64,000 bases of DNA from Pseudomonas bijieensis (GTDB lineage Bacteria; Pseudomonadota; Gammaproteobacteria; Pseudomonadales; Pseudomonadaceae), in NCBI RefSeq assembly GCF_013347965.1, contig NZ_CP048810.1:6447501-6511500 (forward strand). The letters run 5' to 3'. Below, piece after piece: positions 46,874 through 56,543 of this stretch (position 1 is the first letter of the stretch; every line of letters begins with the position of its first letter). Under the pieces are notes generated by a model that was not told the origin of the DNA, searched no databases, and saw only the letters and a program-made list of their open reading frames with translations. The position numbers were made by a program, and so were the translations under genes.

Positions 46874-46917
46874 CTTGGTTTCCTTTCTGTGGGGTAATGG
46901 GGTTTTCCGACCGACTC

Positions 46918-48102
<1,185 letters not shown>

Positions 48103-50139
48103 TCAGATGTCCTTGACCAGCCGCAGCGCGTCGTAGATGGCGGCGTGGGTATTGCGTGCCGACACCGCGTCGCCGATCCGGAACAGCTGGAAACGACCCT
48201 CGGGGTTGGTCACGATATTTTGGGTTTTCCCGGCGATCAGATCGTGCTGTTCAACCGCACCGTTGTTGCTCGAATGCGGGCGCAGGTCGAAGTACAGATC
48301 GTCCAGGGGCAGGGTGCCGTGGTTGATCACCACCTGATCGACCACGCGCTGCTTGTGCACCTGGCCATAATCGCTGCCGAAGCTGGCCACCAACTGACCG
48401 TCGCGCTTCTCTACGGAGTCGACGCGATAGGTGACCGTGAAGGTGACGTTCAGGTCTTGCAGGCTGCGCATGTAAGGCACCAGGTTCATCGCCATCACCT
48501 CCGGCGCAAACGAGCGGTCCGGCGTGACGATCTCCAGTTTTGCGCCGCTGTTGGCGATGACCTCGGCCGCTTGTAGCGCCGCGTGGTCGCCGGCGTCATC
48601 GAAGATCAGCACGTTCTGGCCGGGCTTGACGTCGCCGGAAATGATGTCCCAGGTCGACACCACCAGTTCATTGCCTTGCTTGAGCACCTCGGTGTGGGGC
48701 AAGCCGCCGGTGGCGACGATGACCACGTCCGGCTCCTCGGCCATGACGGTCTCGGCTTCGGCCCAGGTGTTGAAATGGAACTTCACCCCCAGCCGTTCGC
48801 ATTGCGCCATGCGCCAATCGATGATGCTGATCATCTCGCGACGCCGCTCGCTCAGGGCAGTCAGGCGGATCTGCCCACCGGGCTGATCAGCCACTTCGAA
48901 CACCGTGACGTCGTGCCCGCGTTCCCCGGCCACCCGTGCCGCTTCCAGGCCCGCCGGGCCGGTGCCGATCACCACGACCTTGCGCTTGACCGACGCCTTG
49001 GGAATCTCATGGGGCATGGTGGTTTCGCGGCCGGTGGCGGCGTTATGGATGCAATACGCCGCGCCGCCCTGGTAGATGCGGTCCAGGCAATAGTTGGCGC
49101 CGACGCAGGGGCGGATTTCTTCTTCACGCTTTTCGATGATCTTGCGCACGATATGCGGGTCGGTCATGTGCGCCCGGGTCATGCCGATCATGTCCACCTT
49201 GCCCGAGGCGATGGCGTGGCGTGCCGTGGCCACGTCCGGGATCTTGGCTGCATGGAACGTCGGGAAACCGGTGGCCGAGCGAATCTCGCCGGCAAAATCC
49301 AGGTGCGGCGAGTTGCGCATGCCCTGGATTGGAATCACGTCGGTGAGGCCAGCATCGGTATCGATGTGTCCGCGAACGACGTTGAGGAAGTCCACCAGCC
49401 CACTGTCCTTGAGCATGTGGGAGATCTGGATGCCGTCCTTGGCGCCGAAGCCGCCGGGCAGGTCCTCGTCGCCGGTGTAGCGAACCCCCAGCAGGAAGTC
49501 TTCGCCACAACGCTGGCGGATGCCCCGCAACACATCGAAAGTGAAGCGCAGGCGGTTTTCCAGCGAGCCGCCGTACGGGCCGTCGAGGTCGTTGGTCAAC
49601 GGCGACCAGAACTGATCCATGAGGTGCCCGTAAGCCTGTAACTCCAAGCCATCAAGGCCGGCGGCCTTCATGCGTTCGGCGGCATCCACGTAATCCTTGA
49701 TGATCCGGTCGATGTCCCAGTCTTCCATCTTTTTCGGGAAGGCCCGGTGGGACGCTTCACGGCGATGGGACGGCGATACGACCGGGAGCCAGTCAGCCTT
49801 GTCCCAGCGCGTGCGCCGCCCCAGGTGGGTCAGTTGGATCATCACCGCCGCGCCGTGTTCGTGGCATTCGTCAGTCAGGTCCTTCATCCATTTGACCACT
49901 TCATCCTTGTACGCCAGCACGTTGTTGAACACCGGCGGGCTGTCACGGGAAACGGCAGCGGAACCTGCGGTCATGGTCAACGCCACGCCGGCCTTGGCCC
50001 GTTCAACGTGATAGGCGCGGTACAGGTCCTTCGGCATGCCGTCGACAGGATACGCGGGCTCATGGGAGGTGGTCATGATCCGGTTTTTGAGGGTCAGGTG
50101 TTTGATCTTATAGGGCTGCAGCAGAGGATCGCTGGACAT
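48103..50139 (-). CDS. NADH:flavin oxidoreductase-type N-demethylase (DgcA/trimethylamine-dehydrogenase family)
   Basis: 678 residues from ATG 50139 (GGAGCG nine bases upstream). Residues 1-370 form an FMN TIM barrel (old yellow enzyme type). A [4Fe-4S] cluster is held by CVGANYC...GAAYC. The C-terminal half has two dinucleotide folds (VVVIGTGPAGLEAARVA and LIFDDAGDHAALQAAEVI). This is the layout of dimethylglycine and N-methylproline demethylases. It would remove a methyl group from a tertiary amine and feed electrons to the Etf pair encoded divergently. Confidence 0.88.
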   Translation of the reverse strand: MSSDPLLQPYKIKHLTLKNRIMTTSHEPAYPVDGMPKDLYRAYHVERAKAGVALTMTAGSAAVSRDSPPVFNNVLAYKDEVVKWMKDLTDECHEHGAAVMIQLTHLGRRTRWDKADWLPVVSPSHRREASHRAFPKKMEDWDIDRIIKDYVDAAERMKAAGLDGLELQAYGHLMDQFWSPLTNDLDGPYGGSLENRLRFTFDVLRGIRQRCGEDFLLGVRYTGDEDLPGGFGAKDGIQISHMLKDSGLVDFLNVVRGHIDTDAGLTDVIPIQGMRNSPHLDFAGEIRSATGFPTFHAAKIPDVATARHAIASGKVDMIGMTRAHMTDPHIVRKIIEKREEEIRPCVGANYCLDRIYQGGAAYCIHNAATGRETTMPHEIPKASVKRKVVVIGTGPAGLEAARVAGERGHDVTVFEVADQPGGQIRLTALSERRREMISIIDWRMAQCERLGVKFHFNTWAEAETVMAEEPDVVIVATGGLPHTEVLKQGNELVVSTWDIISGDVKPGQNVLIFDDAGDHAALQAAEVIANSGAKLEIVTPDRSFAPEVMAMNLVPYMRSLQDLNVTFTVTYRVDSVEKRDGQLVASFGSDYGQVHKQRVVDQVVINHGTLPLDDLYFDLRPHSSNNGAVEQHDLIAGKTQNIVTNPEGRFQLFRIGDAVSARNTHAAIYDALRLVKDI

Positions 50140-50353
50140 GGTGTTGCGCTCCGGGAACAGAACATCAGGCTTGGTTTTGACATAACGGTATGTTGAATGT
50201 TCATGTGTGTCAACGATTGAGACACAGGTGTACATTTTTCTTGCGCGGTGGAAAAACCAGTATTAACATCCAGCCGAAACAAGGGGGTGGGCCGGCTCGT
50301 GCGGCCGGCCATCCCGCATCGATCCAGAGTGCAAGGGGGCTATGCGAGGAACT
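50140..50353. promoter_or_regulatory. Divergent promoter region of demethylase and etfBA
   Basis: The half-site GGTGTACATTT at 50227-50237 is identical to one half of the dyad at 44773-44796. A second weaker element AATGTTCATG lies at 50195-50204. These are likely operators for the island's TetR protein. Confidence 0.5.
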
Positions 50354-51103
50354 ATGAAAGTGCTCGTTGCGGTAAAGCGCGCCATCGATCCGAATGTGAA
50401 GGTCCGGGTGAAAGCCGACGGTTCAGACGTCGAACTCAATGGCGTGAAGATGGCCTTGAATCCGTTCTGCGAAATCGCGGTGGAGGAGGCGATTCGCCTC
50501 AAGGAGAAGGGGTTGGCATCCGAAGTGGTGGTGGTCTCGGTGGGCACTTCGGCCGCTCAGGAACAACTGCGCACGGCATTGGCGTTGGGTGCGGATCGCG
50601 CACTGCTGGTGGAAACCGACGCGGTACTCGAGCCGCTCAACGTCGCCAAGTACCTGAGCAAAGTGATCGATCAGGAAAAGCCGCAACTGATCCTGTTCGG
50701 CAAACAGGCGATCGACCAGGAAAACAACCAGGTTGGGCAGATGGTTGCGCAGTTGATCGGCAGCGGCCAGGCCACTTACGCCTCGGCAGTCGATCATGTC
50801 GACGGGCAATGGGTCGTCGAGCGCGAGGTCGACGGTGGTAGCCAGGTGGTCGCTCTCGCCATGCCCGCCGTGGTGACCTGTGACTTGCGCCTGAACCAAC
50901 CGCGTTACGCCTCGTTGCCGAACATCATGAAAGCCAAGAAAAAACCGCTTGAAATCATTGCCGCTGACACCTTGGGTGCGAGCGTGAAGGAGCACGCTCG
51001 ATTATTAGGGGTTGTCCCGCCGGCGGTGCGCAAAGCGGGGATCAACGTCGGTTCGGTGGCCGAACTGGTGGATAAACTGAAAAACGTCGCGGGGGTGATT
51101 TGA
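50354..51103 (+). CDS. etfB: Electron transfer flavoprotein beta subunit
   Basis: 249 residues, the standard EtfB length, from ATG 50354 (GAGGAACT just upstream). [19 protein letters not shown] and [20 protein letters not shown] are family hallmarks, with the AMP-binding region around [15 protein letters not shown]. Accepts electrons from the divergent demethylase. Overlaps etfA by one base (TGATG). Confidence 0.92.
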   Translation: MKVLVAVKRAIDPNVKVRVKADGSDVELNGVKMALNPFCEIAVEEAIRLKEKGLASEVVVVSVGTSAAQEQLRTALALGADRALLVETDAVLEPLNVAKYLSKVIDQEKPQLILFGKQAIDQENNQVGQMVAQLIGSGQATYASAVDHVDGQWVVEREVDGGSQVVALAMPAVVTCDLRLNQPRYASLPNIMKAKKKPLEIIAADTLGASVKEHARLLGVVPPAVRKAGINVGSVAELVDKLKNVAGVI

Positions 51104-52038
51104 TGCGCACATTGGTAATCGCCGAGCACTGTGCAGGGCAGCTTACGGCGGGTACGTGGAGTGCCGTGACCGCCGCCCTGGCCCTGGGTGCTGAAACGGA
51201 TTTACTGGTGCTGGGCGGGACGCACGCCTGCGCAGTGGCGCAACAGGCCGCGCTGACCCAGGGCCTGGATCGGGTGCTGCTCGCCCAGGGCGAGATGTTC
51301 GAAAATGCCCTGGCCGAGAATGTCCAACCGCTGGTCACTTCACTGGTGGCCGATGGGTATACGCATGTCGTTGCCGACGCCAGCAGCATGGGCCGCAATG
51401 TGCTGCCACGGGTCGCGGCCAGCCTGGATGTCGGCATGCTGTCCGACGTCACCCGGATCGTCTCGGCAGACACGTTCCAGCGACCCATTTATGCCGGTAA
51501 TGCCATCGCCACGGTTCAATCCCTCGATCCGATCAAGTTGCTCACCGTCCGCGCCTCGGCGTTCGCCCAGGCCTTGGCCCATGATCGTCGTTGCGAAGTG
51601 GTGACGGTCCAGGGCGGGCAGAGCGCAAGCAACGTGCGTTTCGTCAGTGAGCAACTGACGGCCAGTGAAAGGCCGGATTTGTCGAGCGCTCGGGTCGTCG
51701 TGTCCGGTGGCCGCGGCATGCAGGCCAAGGAACATTTCGCCTTGATCGAGCGCGTGGCCGACAAGCTCGGCGGTGCCGTAGGGGCATCGCGTGCAGCGGT
51801 GGATTCGGGTTTTGCCCCTAACGACTTGCAGGTCGGACAGACGGGGAAAATCGTCGCGCCAGAGCTATACATCGCTGCGGGTATCAGTGGCGCCATTCAA
51901 CATTTGGCGGGCATGAGTGGTTCAAAAGTCATCGTCGCGATCAACCAGGACGCTGAGGCGCCGATTGCCCAGGTGGCGGATTACATGTGGGTGGCGGATT
52001 TGTTCGAGGCATTACCGGCGCTTGAAAAAGCGTTGTGA
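51103..52038 (+). CDS. etfA: Electron transfer flavoprotein alpha subunit
   Basis: 311 residues. Starts MRTLVIAEH; the C-terminal FAD domain has SARVVVSGGRGM, GASRAAVDSGF, LYIAAGISGAIQHLAGM and VAINQDAEAPI. An extra etf pair besides the housekeeping one is common beside dgcA-type genes. Shares one base with etfB. Confidence 0.93.
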   Translation: MRTLVIAEHCAGQLTAGTWSAVTAALALGAETDLLVLGGTHACAVAQQAALTQGLDRVLLAQGEMFENALAENVQPLVTSLVADGYTHVVADASSMGRNVLPRVAASLDVGMLSDVTRIVSADTFQRPIYAGNAIATVQSLDPIKLLTVRASAFAQALAHDRRCEVVTVQGGQSASNVRFVSEQLTASERPDLSSARVVVSGGRGMQAKEHFALIERVADKLGGAVGASRAAVDSGFAPNDLQVGQTGKIVAPELYIAAGISGAIQHLAGMSGSKVIVAINQDAEAPIAQVADYMWVADLFEALPALEKAL

Positions 52039-52074
52039 GTGAGCGGATGACTCCATCAAAGATAGATATATAAG

Positions 52075-52093
52075 CTCCGCCAAAATGGCGGAG
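52075..52093. terminator. Hairpin after etfA
   Basis: CTCCGCCA-AAA-TGGCGGAG forms an 8-bp perfect stem with a 3-base loop, 37 bp after the etfA stop. There is no T-run behind it on the plus strand, so it may be a weak or factor-dependent end, or an operator. Confidence 0.4.
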
Positions 52094-52126
52094 GAGGGCC
52101 GAACCACCTGAATATCTAACGGCTTT

Positions 52127-52155
52127 CGCATAACTAAAACTTATCCACGCATAAC
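52127..52155. promoter_or_regulatory. Two CGCATAAC repeats in the ProX-like gene promoter
   Basis: CGCATAAC occurs at 52127-52134 and 52148-52155. With the first, ATAAC-TAAAA-CTTAT (52130-52144) forms a T-N11-A LysR-type dyad like the one at 41299. It lies about 105 bp before ATG 52258. Confidence 0.55.
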
Positions 52156-52257
52156 ATAAAATCCCTTGAGGGTGTAATGGCACTCTGCTTTTATGAGGGA
52201 AGTTCTTTCTTCTGCTGCCCTGCCAATAACTATTAATACAGTACGCGGAGATGCACC

Positions 52258-53157
52258 ATGATTACGTTATCCAGTAAAACTTGTATCGGCTGGCTTGCAG
52301 GCGCGGCGATGGCCGTCGCTAGCCTGATGGCTCACGCCGAGGAACCCACGCCTATCCGTATTGGATGGGTGAACTGGTCGGATACGGAAATCGCTGTAAA
52401 GCTGGCAGATACGGCATTGCGCGACCATTTGAAGCAACCGGTCAAATTGGTGCTCGCCGATATTGGTATTCAGTTCCAGGCCCTGGCCAACGGCAATATC
52501 GACCTGATTCCGATGGTCTGGCTGCCGAGCACTCACAAGTCGTTCTATGACAAATACAAAGACAAGCTCGAAGACCTCGGTGTGCTGTATGAAGGTCGGA
52601 TCGGAATGGCCGTGCCAACGTCCATTCCCACTAGCGAGATCGCCAGTGTCGAAGACCTTAACAAGCCTGAAGTGCGGGAAAAGCTTGGTGGCAAGATCCT
52701 GACGTCGGAAGTGGGCAATGGCCAATACAAACTGACGGAAAAGGCCATTCAAGAATACAAGCTCGATGGCTACAAGATGGTCGCCTCTTCGGAGTCCGGG
52801 ATGTTGAGCGAGCTGGATCGCAACCTCAAGCGTGACAAATGGTCGTTGATCAACGCCTGGAGCCCGCACTGGATGTTCGCCAAGTGGCCGCTGCGCTACC
52901 TGGATGATCCGAAGCAGATTTTCGGTGGTGCCGAACAAATTCACGCCGTAGCCCGTAAAGGCTTCAGCGCCGAGCATCCCGATGTCGCGCGGTTCTTCGC
53001 CAACTTCAAGATTCCCAAGGCTGACCTGGAGAAGTTGATGGCCAGCGCCCGTGACAGCTCGGCAGACAAGGTCGTTGCAGAGTACTACGCCGCGAACAAG
53101 CCCCGCTTCGAGGCCATGTTTGGCAGCCAGACCGCCTCCGCGACGCCGTCCCAGTAA
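52258..53157 (+). CDS. Periplasmic betaine-type substrate-binding protein (OpuAC/ProX family)
   Basis: 299 residues. Signal peptide 1-27 (MITLSSKTCIGWLAGAAMAVASLMAHA). The mature part has IRIGWVNWSDTEIAVKLA and WLPSTHKSFYDKYKDKLEDLG, with several conserved tryptophans (for example INAWSPHWMFAKW) that form the aromatic box for quaternary ammonium ligands. GGAG lies seven bases before the start. It is an orphan relative to its ABC transporter, but its promoter shares sites with the Rieske gene. Confidence 0.9.
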   Translation: MITLSSKTCIGWLAGAAMAVASLMAHAEEPTPIRIGWVNWSDTEIAVKLADTALRDHLKQPVKLVLADIGIQFQALANGNIDLIPMVWLPSTHKSFYDKYKDKLEDLGVLYEGRIGMAVPTSIPTSEIASVEDLNKPEVREKLGGKILTSEVGNGQYKLTEKAIQEYKLDGYKMVASSESGMLSELDRNLKRDKWSLINAWSPHWMFAKWPLRYLDDPKQIFGGAEQIHAVARKGFSAEHPDVARFFANFKIPKADLEKLMASARDSSADKVVAEYYAANKPRFEAMFGSQTASATPSQ

Positions 53158-53245
53158 TGACCATTGCTACTGAGTAGCTGTGTCGCCGTCCGGTGCCCTT
53201 GCTGAAGGGCACCGGGCTCATCGAACGAACATTCAGGCGATACCC

Positions 53246-54244
53246 TTGAAGACCACAGCCTATCGTCGCTTTACCCTTGATGATGCGGTCGACTGGGTGA
53301 AGCATCTCTGCCAATCGAAGGGTTGCTCTCCAGCGGTTGCCAACTCACTGGCCCACGCCACCGTTGCTGCGCAAGCGCGGGGTAACCAGGCCGTGGGGTT
53401 TTGCCATCTCGTCGATTACTTGCCGGGTTTTTCATCGGGGCGAATCAATCCACGTGCCGAGCCGCGAATCTCCTGCGCCGGTGCGATTATTCTCAAGTCT
53501 GATGCCCGTGGCGGAATTGCCCAGCTTGGCGTGGATCGCTGCTTCGATTCGTTATGCCATGCCGCGCACGCCAATGGCGTGGCCGCGCTGAGCCAGTGCA
53601 ACAGTTTCACCAGCGGTGAACTGGGTGACTACACGTTGCGGTTTGCCCAGGCCGGGCTTATTGCATTGGCGGTCGCAAACGGGCCGGCGCTGGTTGCGGT
53701 TCCTGGCGCCAAGGGCAAGACCTACTCGACCAATCCGCTCTCGTTTGCAGCGCCTTCAGCCGATGGCATTCCCTTGTTGTTCGACCAGGCGAGCAGTGCC
53801 GCCGCATTCGTGAACATCGCCCACGCCGCCTCGACGGGTAGCGATATTCCTGAGGGGTGGGCGGTGGATCGCGATGGCAACGGAACACGTGATGCACTGT
53901 CGGCGTTGAGCGGTGCGCTGCTGCCTTTTGGTGGTCATCGCGGGGCCAATCTGATGCTGATGGTCGAGGTCCTGGCTGCGGGGCTCACGGGGGCCAATTG
54001 GTCGTTGGATTCGCCGGCGTTCAACCAGGGGACCCAGACGCCTGGCTGTGGCCTGTTGATCCTGCTCCTGGCGCCGGCGTTCTTCTCAACGGGATTTGAG
54101 CAGCGTCTTTCAAGTCAACTGACCCGCCTGACGCAGATGGACGTCCACAGGCCGGGGTGGGAACGGCAACACGCAACGGTCAATGCGCAGAATGATGGGA
54201 TCAGTGTTCCCGTTGACCTGCTGGAACAGCTGAGTCACCTGTAA
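53246..54244 (+). CDS. Ldh/malate dehydrogenase family oxidoreductase (DpkA/LhpD-like)
   Basis: 332 residues from TTG 53246 (AGGCGA five bases upstream); GTG 53180 would give 354. The fold is that of the NAD(P)-dependent Ldh_2 family: FTLDDAVDWVKHLCQSKGCSP, GNQAVGFCHLVDYLPGFSSGRIN, GAKGKTYSTNPLSFAAP and LLPFGGHRGANLMLMVEVL. Relatives include delta1-pyrroline-2-carboxylate and delta1-piperideine-2-carboxylate reductases. In this setting it may reduce a cyclic imino acid. Follows the binding protein gene by 88 bp. Confidence 0.8.
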   Translation: MKTTAYRRFTLDDAVDWVKHLCQSKGCSPAVANSLAHATVAAQARGNQAVGFCHLVDYLPGFSSGRINPRAEPRISCAGAIILKSDARGGIAQLGVDRCFDSLCHAAHANGVAALSQCNSFTSGELGDYTLRFAQAGLIALAVANGPALVAVPGAKGKTYSTNPLSFAAPSADGIPLLFDQASSAAAFVNIAHAASTGSDIPEGWAVDRDGNGTRDALSALSGALLPFGGHRGANLMLMVEVLAAGLTGANWSLDSPAFNQGTQTPGCGLLILLLAPAFFSTGFEQRLSSQLTRLTQMDVHRPGWERQHATVNAQNDGISVPVDLLEQLSHL

Positions 54245-54284
54245 GCCAGTTCGACACATTGCTCGATAAATGGGATCGAAAACG

Positions 54285-54905
54285 ATGATAAACAGCACTG
54301 AAGATCCAGCGTGGGCTCAGGACATCATCCGCAACGGGGACCTGCTCAGGCGCTCGCTTCAGAACGTCCTGTCGGGCAGCGCTTGCGATGAGGCGCCAGC
54401 ACATAGCGCGTCTCTGAATACCGCCCAATGGACTATCAGCAAGACTGCACAAACTTCAAATGCGCTACCCGTTTTTTTGCAGGGCCATTTATCCGCGGCA
54501 CTGGACGCTGCGCCGCGGACCGATGACGGCCTGGTAGCGATACTGGTTGCGCTCGGCACGCTCTTGCCCCATGTCACCTGGATAAACCGTCAAGCCCGGG
54601 CTGACCAGGACAGCGCTTTCGTGGAGCGGCATCGTCACGGAATGATCGCCGGTCCCGGAGGGCTATTCGAATGTTCCACCTTGACCCTGGGGTTGGCGCT
54701 CCTGATGCCCGAGACCTGCTACCCCTATCACCAACACCCGCCTGCCGAGTTCTACCTGGTTCTTTCGCCGGGCGACTGGTACCGGGAGGACGTGGGTTGG
54801 TGGAGCCCTGGACCAGGCGGTCTAGTCTTCAACTCCCCGTCATGCGTCCATGCAATGAAGTCGATGGATGTTCCACTTCTGGCACTGTGGGGCCTGATGC
54901 ATTAG
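54285..54905 (+). CDS. Cupin of the DMSP-lyase family (DddL/DddQ-like)
   Basis: 206 residues from ATG 54285; ATG 54270 is also possible. The C-terminal half is a cupin with H149, H151, E155 and Y157 (YPYHQHPPAEFY) and H189 (SCVHAMKS), the metal and tyrosine pattern of DddL/DddQ/DddW enzymes. Those enzymes split dimethylsulphoniopropionate (DMSP) into acrylate and dimethyl sulphide. Whether this one does so is unproven; family members of unknown function exist. It is 40 bp after the Ldh-family gene. Confidence 0.75.
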   Translation: MINSTEDPAWAQDIIRNGDLLRRSLQNVLSGSACDEAPAHSASLNTAQWTISKTAQTSNALPVFLQGHLSAALDAAPRTDDGLVAILVALGTLLPHVTWINRQARADQDSAFVERHRHGMIAGPGGLFECSTLTLGLALLMPETCYPYHQHPPAEFYLVLSPGDWYREDVGWWSPGPGGLVFNSPSCVHAMKSMDVPLLALWGLMH

Positions 54906-54956
54906 TGCCTCGTTATAAGAGTAGATGAACTCGGGTAGTGATTGAGAGGATGAGAC

Positions 54957-55205
54957 ATGGCGGTTACCACGCAAGGTATCAAGTTGGACGAAGACACGCA
55001 GGCCAGGCTGAAGTCCGCGGCGGCCAGGTTGGACCGTACCTCCCATTGGTTCATGAAAAAGGCAATTCTGAACTTTATTGAAAAAATTGAAGCCGGAGCC
55101 GGCATTGAAGAACTTGTAGCGACCGAACTTCTGGAGAAAGATGCCAGGCGCCACAGCATCGCACGACGGCTTTGCAAGGACTGCAGTATTGATGACTTGA
55201 ATTGA
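54957..55205 (+). CDS. Stand-alone ribbon-helix-helix protein resembling the PutA DNA-binding domain
   Basis: 82 residues. TTQGIKLDEDTQARLKSAAA and RTSHWFMKKAILNFIEKIE closely follow the N-terminal RHH domain of trifunctional PutA, but the catalytic domains are absent and a natural stop follows. GAGAGGA lies six bases before ATG 54957. It is probably a small repressor. Its presence beside reductases for cyclic imino acids suggests a proline-type ligand pathway. Confidence 0.82.
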   Translation: MAVTTQGIKLDEDTQARLKSAAARLDRTSHWFMKKAILNFIEKIEAGAGIEELVATELLEKDARRHSIARRLCKDCSIDDLN

Positions 55206-55267
55206 CTTGATGATGGATCAGATCGGAAGATAATTGACAAAGCCTGACTTGAACAAACTATTAAATG

Positions 55268-55300
55268 CCCTGCCTATAACGTCGAAATATATAGGCAGGG
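55268..55300. terminator. Stem-loop after the RHH gene
   Basis: CCCTGCCTATA pairs perfectly with TATAGGCAGGG over 11 bp with an 11-base loop. It lies 63 bp after the RHH stop; a T-run is weak (GCTTGTTC). It is a plausible terminator, or a regulatory dyad for the oxygenase gene that follows. The rest of the 274-bp gap holds no other gene that I can see. Confidence 0.5.
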
Positions 55301-55479
55301 GCTTGTTCATATGATTGATATTTTCTCATGAGTATTGAATGAAAAATGGTTTGTTCGTGTCCGTTCAGTCCTGAACAATGACTTCAGCAAACGGGATCAG
55401 GATGAACACGCTTGATTCCAAAAGCTACAGCGTGCTTCAGGATAATTAAAAGAACGGCGTTTTCGTTGAGGATCGACCG

Positions 55480-56472
55480 ATGATTCAGATGACCGATACC
55501 CGGCTGGCTAGCAAACAGACCGCATTCGAAGAAATACCTTTTATCGATATCGCACCCTTACTCGAAGGGAGCGACCCGCTGACAGTTGCTCGCCAGATTG
55601 GCGAGACGTGCGAGAAAGTTGGTTTTTTCTATATTAGGAATCATGGAGTATCTCGCGCCTTGATCGACGCGATGTATGCGCAAACGAAAAACTTCTTCGC
55701 CATGCCGTTTAATCAAAAGAATAAACTGAACGTGGTCAATTCAGGTCCCACGCTGCGCGGTTACATACCCATGTACGCGGAAAACGTCGATCCGGAAAAT
55801 ACCCGTGATTTCAAGGAGTGCTTCGACTACGGCGCGCACGATGAGCAAGTGTCTCCTTTTTTCGGGGCAAACCTGATGCCGACCGAGCTTCCGAAATTTT
55901 CGGGTGTCTGTGACGCCTACCATAAAGCGATGCTTGAGCTGGCCCGTAAGCTCATCAGCGCCATTGCGCTGAGCCTGGATCTGCCAGCGAACTACTTTGA
56001 AAAACTGCAACGCAAACCGATCACCATCCAGCGCTTGTTGCACTACCCCTCGCAGAGTGGCGAGATTTCACAAAAGGAAATCGGGATCGGAGCGCACACG
56101 GACTATGGTTTCCTGACGATCCTTTTCCAGGACAAGGTTGGTGGCTTGCAAGTCCGCAATCGCGCGGGTGAATGGGTCAGCGCGCCACCGGTGGAAGATA
56201 CGTTCATCGTCAACATCGGTGACCTGGTGCAAACCCTGACGAATGATCGCTATACCTCGACTATGCACCGCGTCATCAATACCAGCGGTGTTGAACGGTA
56301 TTCCATTCCATTCTTCATTGACTTGGACTTCGACGCGACGGTCGAGACCGTGGCGACGTGCATCAGCGTCAGCAACCCGGCCAAATATGCGCCCTACACC
56401 TGCGGCCAACACAAATACAGTCGCTTTGTCGCCAGCTACACCCACCTGCAGGAGGCGTTCGAAGCCGTCTGA
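55480..56472 (+). CDS. Isopenicillin-N-synthase-family 2OG-Fe(II) oxygenase
   Basis: 330 residues. N-terminal DIOX_N (IPFIDIAPLLEGSDPL, KVGFFYIRNHGVS) and C-terminal 2OG-Fe domain with iron ligands H206, D208 (AHTDYG) and H263 (MHRVIN) and the 2-oxoglutarate pair R273 and S275 (ERYSIPFF). It could hydroxylate an amino acid, betaine or imino acid. GAGGA lies seven bases before ATG 55480. It is a single gene between the RHH operon and the convergent GATase-AraC genes. Confidence 0.85.
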   Translation: MIQMTDTRLASKQTAFEEIPFIDIAPLLEGSDPLTVARQIGETCEKVGFFYIRNHGVSRALIDAMYAQTKNFFAMPFNQKNKLNVVNSGPTLRGYIPMYAENVDPENTRDFKECFDYGAHDEQVSPFFGANLMPTELPKFSGVCDAYHKAMLELARKLISAIALSLDLPANYFEKLQRKPITIQRLLHYPSQSGEISQKEIGIGAHTDYGFLTILFQDKVGGLQVRNRAGEWVSAPPVEDTFIVNIGDLVQTLTNDRYTSTMHRVINTSGVERYSIPFFIDLDFDATVETVATCISVSNPAKYAPYTCGQHKYSRFVASYTHLQEAFEAV

Positions 56473-56543
56473 CGGATGAAGGCGCGGTGCAGAACCCGGT
56501 CACCGTCTACAGGGAGACGGTGACTGTCCGGGAGGCGTTGGGG

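Noticed and set aside
48583..49641. 352-codon plus-strand frame opposite the DgcA-like gene
   Set aside because: Shadow of a clear FMN/FAD/Fe-S enzyme; typical H/D/V/G-rich antisense composition.
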